Below, piece after piece: positions 9,966-18,786 of a stretch of DNA of 52,251 nt. The stretch is from positions 1 through 52,251 of the forward strand of contig NZ_JABANE010000061.1 in assembly GCF_012844305.1 (NCBI RefSeq). Reading direction: 5' to 3'. Source of the DNA: Flammeovirga aprica JL-4 (lineage in GTDB: Bacteria; Bacteroidota; Bacteroidia; Cytophagales; Flammeovirgaceae). Every line of letters starts with the position of its first letter. The first letter of the stretch is position 1. A program made the translations under genes and the position numbers. The notes under the pieces were generated by a model. The model worked only from the letters and a program-made list of their open reading frames with translations. It searched no databases and was not told the DNA's origin.

Positions 9966-10155
9966 AAGATAAATTCAACTTGAATGACATCAAACATTAT
10001 TATTTTAAATAAATCAATAGAAATACTGCTTTTTATTTTACTGCAAAAGGCAGATTAATCTCATCAGGTAAATCTTTTCATCGGTATCACACAATGCTTA
10101 TTCATGCACACCCTATCAACTAGAAAAACTTTCCAATTTCATAGTCCAAAAAAGG

Positions 10156-10285
10156 ACTGTTTCTATAGTAGATTACAATTTAAAAAAAGGCTAAATTTAA
10201 CCCATAACATTGTTTATAACATCTTTAAAGTAATATTAATATTTTTTATTAACCCTTCAAAAAACACTATAGAAACAGTGTTTTT
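10156..10285. promoter_or_regulatory. 14-bp inverted repeat overlapping a terminator-like hairpin
   Basis: ACTGTTTCTATAGT at 10156-10169 is exactly complementary to ACTATAGAAACAGT at 10266-10279. The second arm also lies inside a local hairpin (AAAAACACT with AGTGTTTTT, 10260-10285) followed by T-rich sequence. The two pairings exclude each other, as in attenuators. Ends of a small mobile element are an equally possible reading. Confidence 0.5.
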
Positions 10286-10671
10286 CTTTTATTACCAGTG
10301 TTAAAATGGACCAAAAACATGCACCTCGAAAGCACAAACATGCAACATCGTGCATTTTGTTATTGCATTTTAAAAACAATCGTATACATTTGTGTTCATA
10401 ATACACTTACAAAGTGTTTATACACAAACAAAATAAATCAAAACATACAGAGTTTATATTAAAGCAAAGATTTTTCGCACGATAACTTAAGTTACTAAGA
10501 ATGAATTTTTACTGCATTTTTTAAATCGTTAAGTACTAAGCCAAAAATATTTGATAATTAATTTTTAATTATTTTTTGTGAGTACAACGCAAAAAAACGG
10601 ATGAATAGTGGTTCTATTGACTGTTTTTTTAAGGCAGTAATCGCAAAACAATAATTTGAATTAGTATTAAA

Positions 10672-10679
10672 TAATTTTG
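10672..10679 (+). promoter_or_regulatory. Putative -7 box of SusC2
   Basis: TAATTTTG fits the Bacteroidota TAnnTTTG consensus and lies 79 bp before the SusC2 ATG. No -33 TTTG is seen at the usual 19-20 bp spacing, so this is tentative. Confidence 0.35.
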
Positions 10680-10758
10680 TCTTAGTAATTAAACCTAAAT
10701 AGATGCATAATATAACCTCTTAATGTAAACTATTTTTATTAACTCATTTATCCGTAAA

Positions 10759-13700
10759 ATGAAAAGAATTTTACATTCCATCAGTCTGATGATTGTATTG
10801 TTCATGACTTGTACGCTTACACTTCATGCACAAGAACAGTTGATCACAGGTTCTATTAAAGATACAATGACGGGTGAACCACTTATTGGTGCGTCTATCA
10901 AAATCAAAGGAACTTCAAAAGGGTCGATTACCGATTTTAATGGAGAGTTTAAACTTCAGGCGGGCCCGAATAGTATCTTACAGATTTCTTATATCGGTTA
11001 TAAATCAAAAGAAATCAACGTAAACAATCAATCCACAATCAACATCAAACTAGATCCTGATGCTACTGAAATGGAAGAATTAGTAGTGGTAGGTCTTGGC
11101 GTTGAAAGAGAAGAAAGATCACTAGGTTATGCGGTTCAGGAAGTTTCTGGAGATGACCTTGGTGCTGTTACTTCTTCTTCCAATGTGATGAACAACCTAA
11201 GCGGTAAAGTTGCGGGTGTACAGATCAATCAAGTAGGTGGTTCGCCGGGTTCTTCTTCCAATGTTGTGATACGTGGTAATGCAATTCTTGACGGTTCCAA
11301 TCAACCGTTATACGTAATAGATGGTATCCCGATGAACAACTCCAATATTGCCAATGCCAACGATGGCGACAGTGGCGGTATTGATACAGGTGACGGTATG
11401 TCAGGTATCAACGCAGAGGATATTGAATCCATCAACGTGCTGAAAGGACCTGCTGCTACGGCGATTTACGGTTCAAGAGGTATCAATGGTGTAATCATGA
11501 TCACAACCAAATCAGGTAAAGGTGGTCAGAAAGGTTTGGGTGTAGATTTTTCTCACTCTTCTACCATCAGTACTTTGGGGATTACTCCTGACAATCAAGA
11601 AGAATACGCTCATGGTACAAACGGCATGTTCCCTACTGACCCAAGACGTGATTATGGCATGTGGGGTCCTAAAGTGACACCAGGTATGACTACTGATAAA
11701 TATTATGACGGTCAAGAAAGAAACGTGCAATTCTATGACAACTATGACTTATTCTTCAAACCTTCTTATACTGCCAATACAGGTGTAGCGTTGACAAAAG
11801 TATCTGATGCAGGAACGCTTCGTTTCTCTTACTCAAACATGTCAAACAACGGTAATACGGATAATCAAAGTTATGAGAGAAATACTTTCTCACTAAGAGG
11901 GACAAGTGATATTTCTGACAAATTCCATATTGATGCTCGTATGAACTACATCAAAGAGGAAGCCTATAACAGACCGTACATGGGTAACAACGTCAACAAC
12001 TACATGAGCAATATCAATGCAATTCCAAACACTTATGATGTGACTTGGATGAAGGATTATAAAGATGAAGACGGACGTCCGATCGGTTATAACGAAAATA
12101 ACGAAAACCCTTACTGGACAATGTATGAGACGAAATTCCATGATACAAAAGACAGAATTTTGGGTATGGCTACTGCCACTTATGATATCACAGACCACTT
12201 GAAAGTACAAGGTAGAGCAGGTACAGATTATACTGCTTGGAGAGCTGATGTTTTACAACCTTTGTATACACCTTGGTATGAGTCAGGAAGAGCTTATGAA
12301 AGAACACAGCTTGACAGAGAAGATAACTTTGATGCCATGGTGACTTATGATAATAAGTTTGGAAAGTTTGATGTTGTGGCCAATGTAGGTACTTCATACA
12401 TGCACATCTACAGAAGATATTCTGACACAGGTTCTTCTAACTTCTCAGATCCATTACAGCAAAATCCTCAATCAGGTTCTGACCGTTTTTCATCTTACGA
12501 CACGTATGAGAAAGCCATCAGTTCTGTATACGCCACTGCTTCTATCGGTTATAATGGTTACTTATTCTTAGATGTTTCTGGCCGTAATGACTGGTCTTCA
12601 ACACTTCCTTTAGATAACAACTCTTACTTCTACCCTTCTATCAGTGGTTCATGGGTATTCTCAGATATGGATTGGGACACTCCAGATTGGTTGACTTTTG
12701 GTAAAGTGAGAGCTTCATGGGCAAAGGTAGGTTCTGATACAGACCCTTATATGTTGCAACAGTACTACCAAATTGATGGTCAAACGCAAGATGGTCTTCA
12801 AACAGGTGCTATTTATGGCAATACCATCAACAACAGTCAGCTAAAACCTTCAATGCAGACTTCATATGAATTGGGTATGAACTTAAGAATGTTTGATGAC
12901 CGCGTGAATTTAGACATGACATACTATAATTCAAGTTCTGTGGATCAGATTATGAAAGTGCGTATTCCTGAATCATCAGGTTATGAAGATGCCATTATCA
13001 ACGCTGGTGAAATCATCAACAAAGGTGTGGAAATCTCTCTAGGGTATGATGTGATCAGAAAGAAAGACATGAACTGGCATACACAAGTGAACTTCGCTTA
13101 CAACTACAATGAAGTGATTTCATTATCTGAAGGAGTTGACCAGTATTTAGTAGGTGAAGGTCCGGTAAATATTGTAGCAGCGCCAGGGCAAGCGTATGGT
13201 ACTATTATGGGTACGGCTTACAAAAGAGATGACAGCGGCAACATCATTGTAAACGAAGATGGTATGCCAATGGTGGAAGATGGATATCAGCAAATCGGTA
13301 ATGGTGTTCAGCCGTTTATGGTAGGTTGGGTCAACCGCTTCCAATACAAAAATTTCTCTTTCGGCATGGTGATCGATGCGAAGTTTGGTGGTGACATCTA
13401 CTCTTCTACAAATGCCAATATGTACTCTAATGGTAAACACCAAGATACGGCAGACGGTAGAAACACAATGCACGAAACGGGTACTTACAACCCTGGAGGA
13501 ATGGTTTACGAAAACGGAGAGCCTTTCACTGGATTCACAAACGATCAAGACCTTCAAAACTACTACCAAACAGTAGCAGGAATTGATGAAGCGCACGTTT
13601 ATGACGCTTCTTACATTAGAGTGGCTGAAATTTCAGTGGGTTACACATTCCCTAAAACGATGGTCAAAAGTGCAAAAATGCAAAACCTTCAGTTATCATT

Positions 13701-13848
13701 CGTAGCTTCTAACTTAGGCTACTTATGGAAGAATACTGATAACATTGACCCTGCCGCTAGTTTTGCTTACGGAAATGCTCAAGGTATGGAAGTGGGATCT
13801 TACCCTCTGCCAAGAACATTCGGTTTAAAACTAAACGCTAAATTTTAA
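10759..13848 (+). CDS. SusC/RagA-family TonB-dependent outer-membrane transporter (pair 2)
   Basis: This is a 1029-residue transporter with a 25-residue signal peptide ending LHAQ. A carboxypeptidase-D-like domain (about 28-105) with GSIKDTMTGEPL and FNGEF is followed by MEELVVVGLG, a plug with YVIDGIPM and ESINVLKGPAATAIYGSRG, and a barrel ending in Phe. It should import the ligand held by the SusD encoded next. The gene faces away from its paralogue at 9108 and shares long near-identical stretches with it, so the two operons look like an old inverted duplication. No ECF sigma/anti-sigma pair or glycoside hydrolase adjoins it, so the substrate is unknown. Confidence 0.93.
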   Translation: MKRILHSISLMIVLFMTCTLTLHAQEQLITGSIKDTMTGEPLIGASIKIKGTSKGSITDFNGEFKLQAGPNSILQISYIGYKSKEINVNNQSTINIKLDPDATEMEELVVVGLGVEREERSLGYAVQEVSGDDLGAVTSSSNVMNNLSGKVAGVQINQVGGSPGSSSNVVIRGNAILDGSNQPLYVIDGIPMNNSNIANANDGDSGGIDTGDGMSGINAEDIESINVLKGPAATAIYGSRGINGVIMITTKSGKGGQKGLGVDFSHSSTISTLGITPDNQEEYAHGTNGMFPTDPRRDYGMWGPKVTPGMTTDKYYDGQERNVQFYDNYDLFFKPSYTANTGVALTKVSDAGTLRFSYSNMSNNGNTDNQSYERNTFSLRGTSDISDKFHIDARMNYIKEEAYNRPYMGNNVNNYMSNINAIPNTYDVTWMKDYKDEDGRPIGYNENNENPYWTMYETKFHDTKDRILGMATATYDITDHLKVQGRAGTDYTAWRADVLQPLYTPWYESGRAYERTQLDREDNFDAMVTYDNKFGKFDVVANVGTSYMHIYRRYSDTGSSNFSDPLQQNPQSGSDRFSSYDTYEKAISSVYATASIGYNGYLFLDVSGRNDWSSTLPLDNNSYFYPSISGSWVFSDMDWDTPDWLTFGKVRASWAKVGSDTDPYMLQQYYQIDGQTQDGLQTGAIYGNTINNSQLKPSMQTSYELGMNLRMFDDRVNLDMTYYNSSSVDQIMKVRIPESSGYEDAIINAGEIINKGVEISLGYDVIRKKDMNWHTQVNFAYNYNEVISLSEGVDQYLVGEGPVNIVAAPGQAYGTIMGTAYKRDDSGNIIVNEDGMPMVEDGYQQIGNGVQPFMVGWVNRFQYKNFSFGMVIDAKFGGDIYSSTNANMYSNGKHQDTADGRNTMHETGTYNPGGMVYENGEPFTGFTNDQDLQNYYQTVAGIDEAHVYDASYIRVAEISVGYTFPKTMVKSAKMQNLQLSFVASNLGYLWKNTDNIDPAASFAYGNAQGMEVGSYPLPRTFGLKLNAKF

Positions 13849-13865
13849 TTAATCCATACACTTCT

Positions 13866-13888
13866 GCCACTTGTAAAAAGGAGGTGGC
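13866..13888 (+). promoter_or_regulatory. SusC2-SusD2 intercistronic hairpin with purine-rich SD-like core
   Basis: GCCAC pairs with GTGGC around a loop that contains AAAAAGGAGG. This SD-like sequence is about 35 nt from the SusD2 ATG, too far to act as an ordinary ribosome site. The hairpin may set the SusC:SusD ratio by stabilising or processing the transcript. Confidence 0.35.
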
Positions 13889-13915
13889 GGAACTACCTAT
13901 AAATTGATAAAAACG

Positions 13916-15829
13916 ATGAAAGCAAACCAACTATTTTTGGGGGCTGTTTTAGCCGCAAGTATGTTTTCTTGTACAAATAAATTTGAAGAAATGAACTCAG
14001 ATCCTTGGGCTTCTGATGAAATGAACCCTAAGTATCAGTTCACTCACATTCAAAACAAACCTTATACAGACGGTGGTGAATCATGGAGAACACAAATCAT
14101 CATGACTGGCCCTATGTCTCAAGCTACCGGTAACTTATACGCTGCAGGCGAAGCATTCAGCACTTCATATAAAGACTGGGCTTGGAACAACATCTATAAG
14201 GATGTGATGAAAAACGTAGCCGATTTAGAGGCAAATCTTCCTGCCACTTCTGCTCAATTAGGTCAGGTGAAAATTACAAAGGTGATTGACATGCTGAAAG
14301 TGTTGTCACTTTATGGTGATATCCCTTATACAGAAGCAGGAAAAGGATATGTGGAGCAAATTTTATATCCTAAATACGACCCTCAGCAAGTAGCTTTGGA
14401 AGCAATGGTGACGGACTTGAAAGAAGGACGAGACTTTGTCGCTAACGGAGAGACATTTACAGATGATTTCTACTACAGAGGTGACGCTTCTAAATGGCAA
14501 AAATTGGCCAACTCATTATTAATGAAAGTTGCACTTTACATGTCAGAAAGTGATGCTGGAAGAGCAAAAGAAATATTCTCAGAAGCATTCACTCACTCTG
14601 CTGGTTATATTTCTTCTTTGGATGAGTCAGCAAAATTAGAGCACTCTTTAAATGGCGGTCCTTGGGGGCAACATATGAATGGTGTAGGTGCATGTATGAC
14701 TTCTCAAGTAGGTGGTTTTGCTTATGGATATATCAGTGAAACTTCATTGAAATCAATGCAATCACGTAAAGACCCGCGTTTATTCTGGGTGACAGGTATG
14801 CATGATTACTCTTCTTCTCCATCAAAAATGGTCATTCCTTCTGAAGATTTTGATCCATTTGAAATGGCGGAGGAATGGGGAACTCCTTACAAGCCTGTTT
14901 CATTAAGAGGAACAAGAATGGGTGATCAAGATGGTCAAACAGCCGTTTTTGCAGTGGAAGCGGATGGTGATATCAACAATGCATCGCCTGTGAATGCCGC
15001 TTATTTTGCCAGAATGAATAATGGTGACTTAAAAATCAACGATAAATATCGTTTAGAAGACGGCGGTGATAAATTTATTTTCGCCTCATTAAACAACATG
15101 ACTTTATTCAACCCACTTTCACCTACCATGATCATGGGTTCTGATGAAGTGAATTTTATGATTGCAGAAGCAATTGAGAAAAACCTTATCAGTGGTAATA
15201 CACAACAGTTTTTTGAAGCAGGTATCAGAGATGCATTTGATAAATACAACCGCTTCTACCCTGGTTCTGATTATGTAGAGGGGGCTATTGATGCTTATGA
15301 AACAACAGAAGATGGTCAAGGGTTTGATTACAATGCAGCAAAAGAAAACTACATTGCTTCTGAAGTAATGGCCTTCGCTTCGTCTGCCAACAAATTAGAC
15401 AACATCATCTACCAAGCATGGATTTCACAAATTGGTCACGGTATCAACACTTTCACACTTTGGAACAGAACACACCTTCCTTCTTTTGTAACACCTGAGT
15501 TGGATAGAAATCAATACGAAACACTTGATATCCCTGTATACAAAGTAGACCCAAGAGATGAAATCACAGCCGGTCGTCCGATGCCTGAGGTAGTAGGTTA
15601 CAAAACAATTCCTTTCCACTCTCCTGGTACTACTTCATATGTAAGATCAAGAAGATTTGACTATCCAAATAACGAGATGTCAAGTAATGCGACAAACTAC
15701 AATGAAGCAGTAGAAAGACAAAGAGCAGAAGCAAATGGCAACACTAATCAGTTCAACACTGTAGACCAATGGCTTTCGTATAAAGGAACATTCCCTAACA
15801 GCAAGGGAGTGGAACTTATCAAAGAATAG
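13916..15829 (+). CDS. SusD/RagB-family outer-membrane lipoprotein (pair 2)
   Basis: I choose ATG 13916, which gives 637 residues and a lipoprotein signal ending at the lipobox MFSC. The frame is open four codons further, but only to a TTG. The sequence follows its paralogue at 4128 along most of its length: MNPKYQFTHIQ, YGDIPYTEAGKGYVEQ, LANSLLMKVALYM, PTMIMGSDEVNFMIAEA and LWNRTHLPSF. These are marks of the SusD-like_2 branch. It works with the SusC encoded 67 bp upstream and lies on the cell surface. A strong terminator follows, so the operon has just two genes. Confidence 0.92.
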   Translation: MKANQLFLGAVLAASMFSCTNKFEEMNSDPWASDEMNPKYQFTHIQNKPYTDGGESWRTQIIMTGPMSQATGNLYAAGEAFSTSYKDWAWNNIYKDVMKNVADLEANLPATSAQLGQVKITKVIDMLKVLSLYGDIPYTEAGKGYVEQILYPKYDPQQVALEAMVTDLKEGRDFVANGETFTDDFYYRGDASKWQKLANSLLMKVALYMSESDAGRAKEIFSEAFTHSAGYISSLDESAKLEHSLNGGPWGQHMNGVGACMTSQVGGFAYGYISETSLKSMQSRKDPRLFWVTGMHDYSSSPSKMVIPSEDFDPFEMAEEWGTPYKPVSLRGTRMGDQDGQTAVFAVEADGDINNASPVNAAYFARMNNGDLKINDKYRLEDGGDKFIFASLNNMTLFNPLSPTMIMGSDEVNFMIAEAIEKNLISGNTQQFFEAGIRDAFDKYNRFYPGSDYVEGAIDAYETTEDGQGFDYNAAKENYIASEVMAFASSANKLDNIIYQAWISQIGHGINTFTLWNRTHLPSFVTPELDRNQYETLDIPVYKVDPRDEITAGRPMPEVVGYKTIPFHSPGTTSYVRSRRFDYPNNEMSSNATNYNEAVERQRAEANGNTNQFNTVDQWLSYKGTFPNSKGVELIKE

Positions 15830-15861
15830 TATTTTTCATATTTTCAGATAGATTAGACAGA

Positions 15862-15892
15862 GGGGTGCCGGGGTCAGACGGCATCCCTTTTT
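15862..15892 (+). terminator. Terminator of the second SusC/SusD operon
   Basis: GGGGTGCCG (15862-15870) pairs with CGGCATCCC (15879-15887) through eight Watson-Crick pairs and one G-T wobble. The T-run TTTTTATTTT follows directly. This is a classic intrinsic terminator. Confidence 0.9.
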
Positions 15893-15975
15893 ATTTTATC
15901 TAGGGCGTTTTTTTCACCTTACTTAAAATCTTAACAAGCTTTCTATCAACCTACCCTAATTTATGGAAATAAATT

Positions 15976-17598
15976 TTAGCGTGGAGGGTGTATTGAATGT
16001 AAATGCATCATTTGCATATTATGCTGATACATCCACATTTGATGACGTAATATGTCATTTTGATTAGAGAAGAACCAATATTGACTATTAATATTTAATT
16101 TAAATGGCAATACAAAAGTGGTTGGCTTCTTCATCGGCTTTGAATCAGCATATGCCATTTTCAGTTTACCTTTCTTTCCTCCATTCAATAATTGCTCTTT
16201 TACAAAACTATCCACCTTTTTATCAAAATCAGTATTCGTCCTGTTCAGGATTTTATATTCTCTAATAACCCCCATTTTATCTGTCCACACTTGCACCAAA
16301 ATTGGCCTTAAAATAGGTTTATCACTAAGGAAAGAATCATCTATATACTTATCAAAAAGCTTATTTAGCTTTGCTACTTTTAAAGGGTTTTTAGGATCAG
16401 TAATGTTGCTGTATTCTTTACCTTTATGTTTGGTATATACCTCTTTCACCAAAAGATTTTCATTTCTTATCCTCTTTTTAGTATTATCTAATACATCCAT
16501 ATAATCTTTCCATTCTGCAAGACGGTCATCATCCATGAAATTAAAATAGCATTCTGTTGTATTATTCATCCTATCCTCTCGTAAATCATATTTATAAAGC
16601 AATTTACCTTCATGATAAACTTTCCCACTTTTCATTTTGTCTCTATCATATAGCATTTTCATGACCAATTCACCATCAATAAAGAAGGAAGACGGGCCTT
16701 GTTTTTCTCCATTTTTTTTGGTGCTCCACTCTATGCTATAAACCTTCTGATCATCCAATGAATAATACTCTTCTGTATAGCTTCTGTCATTCAATGCCGT
16801 GACTAATGAATAATATTGAAAAGACTCAGCTGTTTTTGTCTTTCTGAAATATTGGTCATAATACTCTTTTTTCTTGTAGACATGCCTATTTGTCACCAAA
16901 GCAAGATTGATTAAAGCTCCAATATTTCCTTCATTTTCCTTATAGTTAATTTCATATCGCCCTATCATGTTAGTGTAAAAATTCACCTTTTTGTGTTCGA
17001 TGTTTTCACTAGCAGCAATGACATTATCATAATCCACGAAATACTTTTTAATCACTGCATCGATTGATTCTTTTTGAGGGTTAATTTCCTCCCATCGCTC
17101 CTCCCCACTTTTTTTTGCGATATATGTTTGGTGAAGAATAGATTTATCGTAATTATTATTATAGATTTTTGCAAAGGTAGTACTATCAAGCTTGGCAATA
17201 AATTGTACAAAAGTTGGCCTTTCCCTTGTTCTACCTCTAAAGTGAATATTTTGAGCGACAAAAAAGGAATCCAACCCTACTTTCGCCCCTGAAAAGGTAT
17301 CTACAGACAATACGACTTCTGAACCTGTTTCATTTTTCATGGCAAGTTTAGCATCTTCAAACTTCATTAATCGTTTTTCACTTTTACCATCTTTATAATA
17401 AAGAATAGAAGGCATATAATTACCAAGATCCTTTGAAATACTCACCATCGGAGCATAAGAGATAGGGTCGATGTAGCCATGAATAGGCAGACCTCCAGCA
17501 TCAAAAAGCAATCCCACTTTTTGTTGTGCCTGAGTTTTGAAAGAGAGCATTATTAACAACATCAAAGAAGCTAATAATAAAAAAGTTTGCTTGTTCAT
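15976..17598 (-). CDS. Secreted protein with a TonB-C-like domain and His/Met-rich tail
   Basis: This is a 540-residue exported protein with a 24-residue signal ending TQAQ. Most of the chain is not a family I recognise. It contains short segments like the MORN-type self-descriptive repeats of Bacteroidota (KVYHEGKLLYKYD). Residues about 428-505 (PILVQVWTDKMGVIREYKIL to FVLPFKLNI) resemble the C-terminal domain of TonB or CpxP-like energy transducers: a strand, a conserved G, a helix, then two strands. There is no TonB-type membrane anchor or Pro-rich spacer. The final 25 residues are crowded with His and Met (HQMWMYQHNMQMMHLHSIH), which suggests a metal-binding tail. It stands alone on the minus strand. 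Function unknown. Confidence 0.7.
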   Translation of the reverse strand: MNKQTFLLLASLMLLIMLSFKTQAQQKVGLLFDAGGLPIHGYIDPISYAPMVSISKDLGNYMPSILYYKDGKSEKRLMKFEDAKLAMKNETGSEVVLSVDTFSGAKVGLDSFFVAQNIHFRGRTRERPTFVQFIAKLDSTTFAKIYNNNYDKSILHQTYIAKKSGEERWEEINPQKESIDAVIKKYFVDYDNVIAASENIEHKKVNFYTNMIGRYEINYKENEGNIGALINLALVTNRHVYKKKEYYDQYFRKTKTAESFQYYSLVTALNDRSYTEEYYSLDDQKVYSIEWSTKKNGEKQGPSSFFIDGELVMKMLYDRDKMKSGKVYHEGKLLYKYDLREDRMNNTTECYFNFMDDDRLAEWKDYMDVLDNTKKRIRNENLLVKEVYTKHKGKEYSNITDPKNPLKVAKLNKLFDKYIDDSFLSDKPILRPILVQVWTDKMGVIREYKILNRTNTDFDKKVDSFVKEQLLNGGKKGKLKMAYADSKPMKKPTTFVLPFKLNINSQYWFFSNQNDILRHQMWMYQHNMQMMHLHSIHPPR

Positions 17599-17615
17599 AT
17601 CAGTTTAAAAATTAG

Positions 17616-17639
17616 TAAGTCCTGTGACAAAAGAAATAG
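17616..17639. repeat. Solo end of the 162-bp MITE-like repeat
   Basis: The sequence begins TAAGTCCTGTGACAAAAGAA and agrees with the terminal repeat of the 162-bp element (TAAGTACTGTGACAAAAGAA) at all but one of these 20 positions. The body of the element does not follow. It is probably a decayed or truncated copy. Confidence 0.55.
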
Positions 17640-17643
17640 AACA

Positions 17644-17677
17644 ATAATATCGTGCACCACGACTGGAAGTCATGGGC
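17644..17677. repeat. REP-like hairpin, copy 1
   Basis: It contains TAATATCGTGCACCA followed by the hairpin CCACGACT-GGA-AGTCATGG. It matches copy 2 at 22545-22577, where the stem has GATT/AATC in place of GACT/AGTC. Because the base change is compensated, the stem appears to be under selection or recently templated. Confidence 0.6.
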
Positions 17678-17865
17678 TTATGGGAAGCTATCCCATTCTC
17701 CAACTTTCATTATAAACTTGATATATCTCAAAGATTTACAGTTTATATAACCTTGCTAAATAAAAATAAGCTAAATATTATTATCAATATTTGATCAATG
17801 AGTTATCTTCCCAAAAGTCCATAATTTCAATTATGGGAATTTAAAGGTAAAAAAAGTGGTTTGTG

Positions 17866-17975
17866 TTGTGGTTCAATAATTTTTGGCAGAATATCATTTA
17901 TGAAGGATCCAGTTGTAGGGATGTTGCATTGCAACGTCCACTGAACCACCATAAAAACCATTTTATGAACCACAA
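17866..17975. repeat. Palindromic repeat with TTGCATTGCAAC core, copy 1
   Basis: The outer arms TTGTGGTTCA (17866-17875) and TGAACCACAA (17966-17975) are exact complements. The core contains GATGTTGCATTGCAACGTCC. The core and the GAACCA arm recur at 47540-47586, in inverse orientation. A second GAACCAC copy lies at 17943-17949. Confidence 0.6.
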
Positions 17976-18160
17976 TTCTTCATTCTTCCCTTTTAACTCT
18001 TCCCTAAAAACATTTCTTTTGTCCTAGTTCTTATATAAGACAATCAGAATGCAATTCTAAAGCTAAATATTCAATTTACCAATAAGCAATACCTCTCCCC
18101 AACACAACTTCCTAATCCTCAAACCAATAGCACTTTTTATCTATTTTTTAATAAAAATAG

Positions 18161-18191
18161 TTTCCAAAATCCATTGAAATAGCTAATTTTG
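18161..18191 (+). promoter_or_regulatory. Putative tmRNA promoter
   Basis: TTTC (18161-18164), 19 bases, then TAATTTTG (18184-18191) fits the Bacteroidota TTTG-N19-TAnnTTTG promoter apart from one base in the -33 box. Transcription would start about 25-30 nt before mature tmRNA. Confidence 0.5.
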
Positions 18192-18224
18192 TAGTCCACT
18201 CAAAAGAGGGTGGCCAGTTAACTT

Positions 18225-18630
18225 GGGGTCGACTGGTTTTGACAGGCTGAGATTTTGCAAGTATAAGCATGCAGGCTCATGGGATGAGAGCCTTGAAAGA
18301 TAATTCCAAAATCTAGTTGGCAACAATTCGTTTGCTATGGCTGCCTAGTCTCCCTTAGGGTTGTAGACATCTGGGCTTAAATGGTTGAACGCACTTGCGT
18401 TCCCGAGCTACATCGTCCTTTGCCTTGATCTTTGGGCGAAGAATCGGCGGTGCCGTAATCATTGATCTAGTCGGATACCTGCTGTGGGTTGAAGATGAAG
18501 CTTTAAGCAGATAAGGATAAGTTTAGGTTGTTTCCGGCTGGGCTTCTCTCGAAAATTTAAGAGAAACTAAGCATGTAGAAGGCTTGACGGAGTCCTTCTC
18601 TGGACGAGGGTTCGACTCCCTCCGACTCCA
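18225..18630 (+). ncRNA. ssrA: tmRNA (transfer-messenger RNA)
   Basis: The 5' end GGGGTCGACTGG and the 3' end with GGTTCGACTCCCTCC and CGACTCC-A form the tRNA-like half: GGGGTCG pairs with CGACTCC with one G-U, and the T-loop is GTTCGACTC. No CCA is encoded. The mRNA-like part begins after CTAGTT at the resume codon GGC 18319-18321 and reads GNNSFAMAA before TAG at 18346-18348, a typical SsrA degradation tag once the charged Ala is added. The length (about 406 nt) and pseudoknot-rich remainder fit. It rescues stalled ribosomes with SmpB and tags the nascent chain for proteolysis. Confidence 0.95.
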
Positions 18631-18634
18631 CTAG

Positions 18635-18672
18635 AAACCGCGTTTACAGTAATGTAAGGGCGGTTTTTTTTA
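18635..18672 (+). terminator. tmRNA terminator
   Basis: AAACCGC (18635-18641) pairs with GCGGTTT (18660-18666), with TTTAC/GTAAG pairing inside. A long T-run follows. It lies five bases after tmRNA. Confidence 0.9.
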
Positions 18673-18786
18673 TTTTTAAGGGAAAAAAGTGGTGAAATGA
18701 TAAAACCACCAACTTTCACATAAAAGTTGATGGTACATTATTCATCATTTTAGATATTTACACCCATAGTAAACTCCTTTGGGTCA

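Larger units (their letters stand above)
9159..10671. other. Long gene-free region between two divergent SusC/SusD operons
   Basis: About 1.5 kb of AT-rich DNA holds no convincing gene. It contains promoter regions for both operons, a heptamer tandem repeat (9910-9965), a 14-bp inverted repeat with a terminator-like hairpin (10156-10285), and sequence around 9725-9775 that resembles the ATGGTTCGTG arms of palindromic repeats seen elsewhere in the window. A 66-codon frame at 10104-10304 covers the inverted repeat and looks spurious. Confidence 0.6.

Noticed and set aside
10104..10304. 66-codon ORF in the divergent SusC region
   Set aside because: It runs through the inverted repeat and terminator-like hairpin, is rich in Phe/Lys/Asn as expected from AT-rich DNA, and has no recognisable start signal.
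13147..13596. 149-codon antisense ORF inside SusC2
   Set aside because: It is fully covered by the SusC2 coding frame on the other strand. Its Val/Cys/His-rich composition is typical of an antisense shadow.
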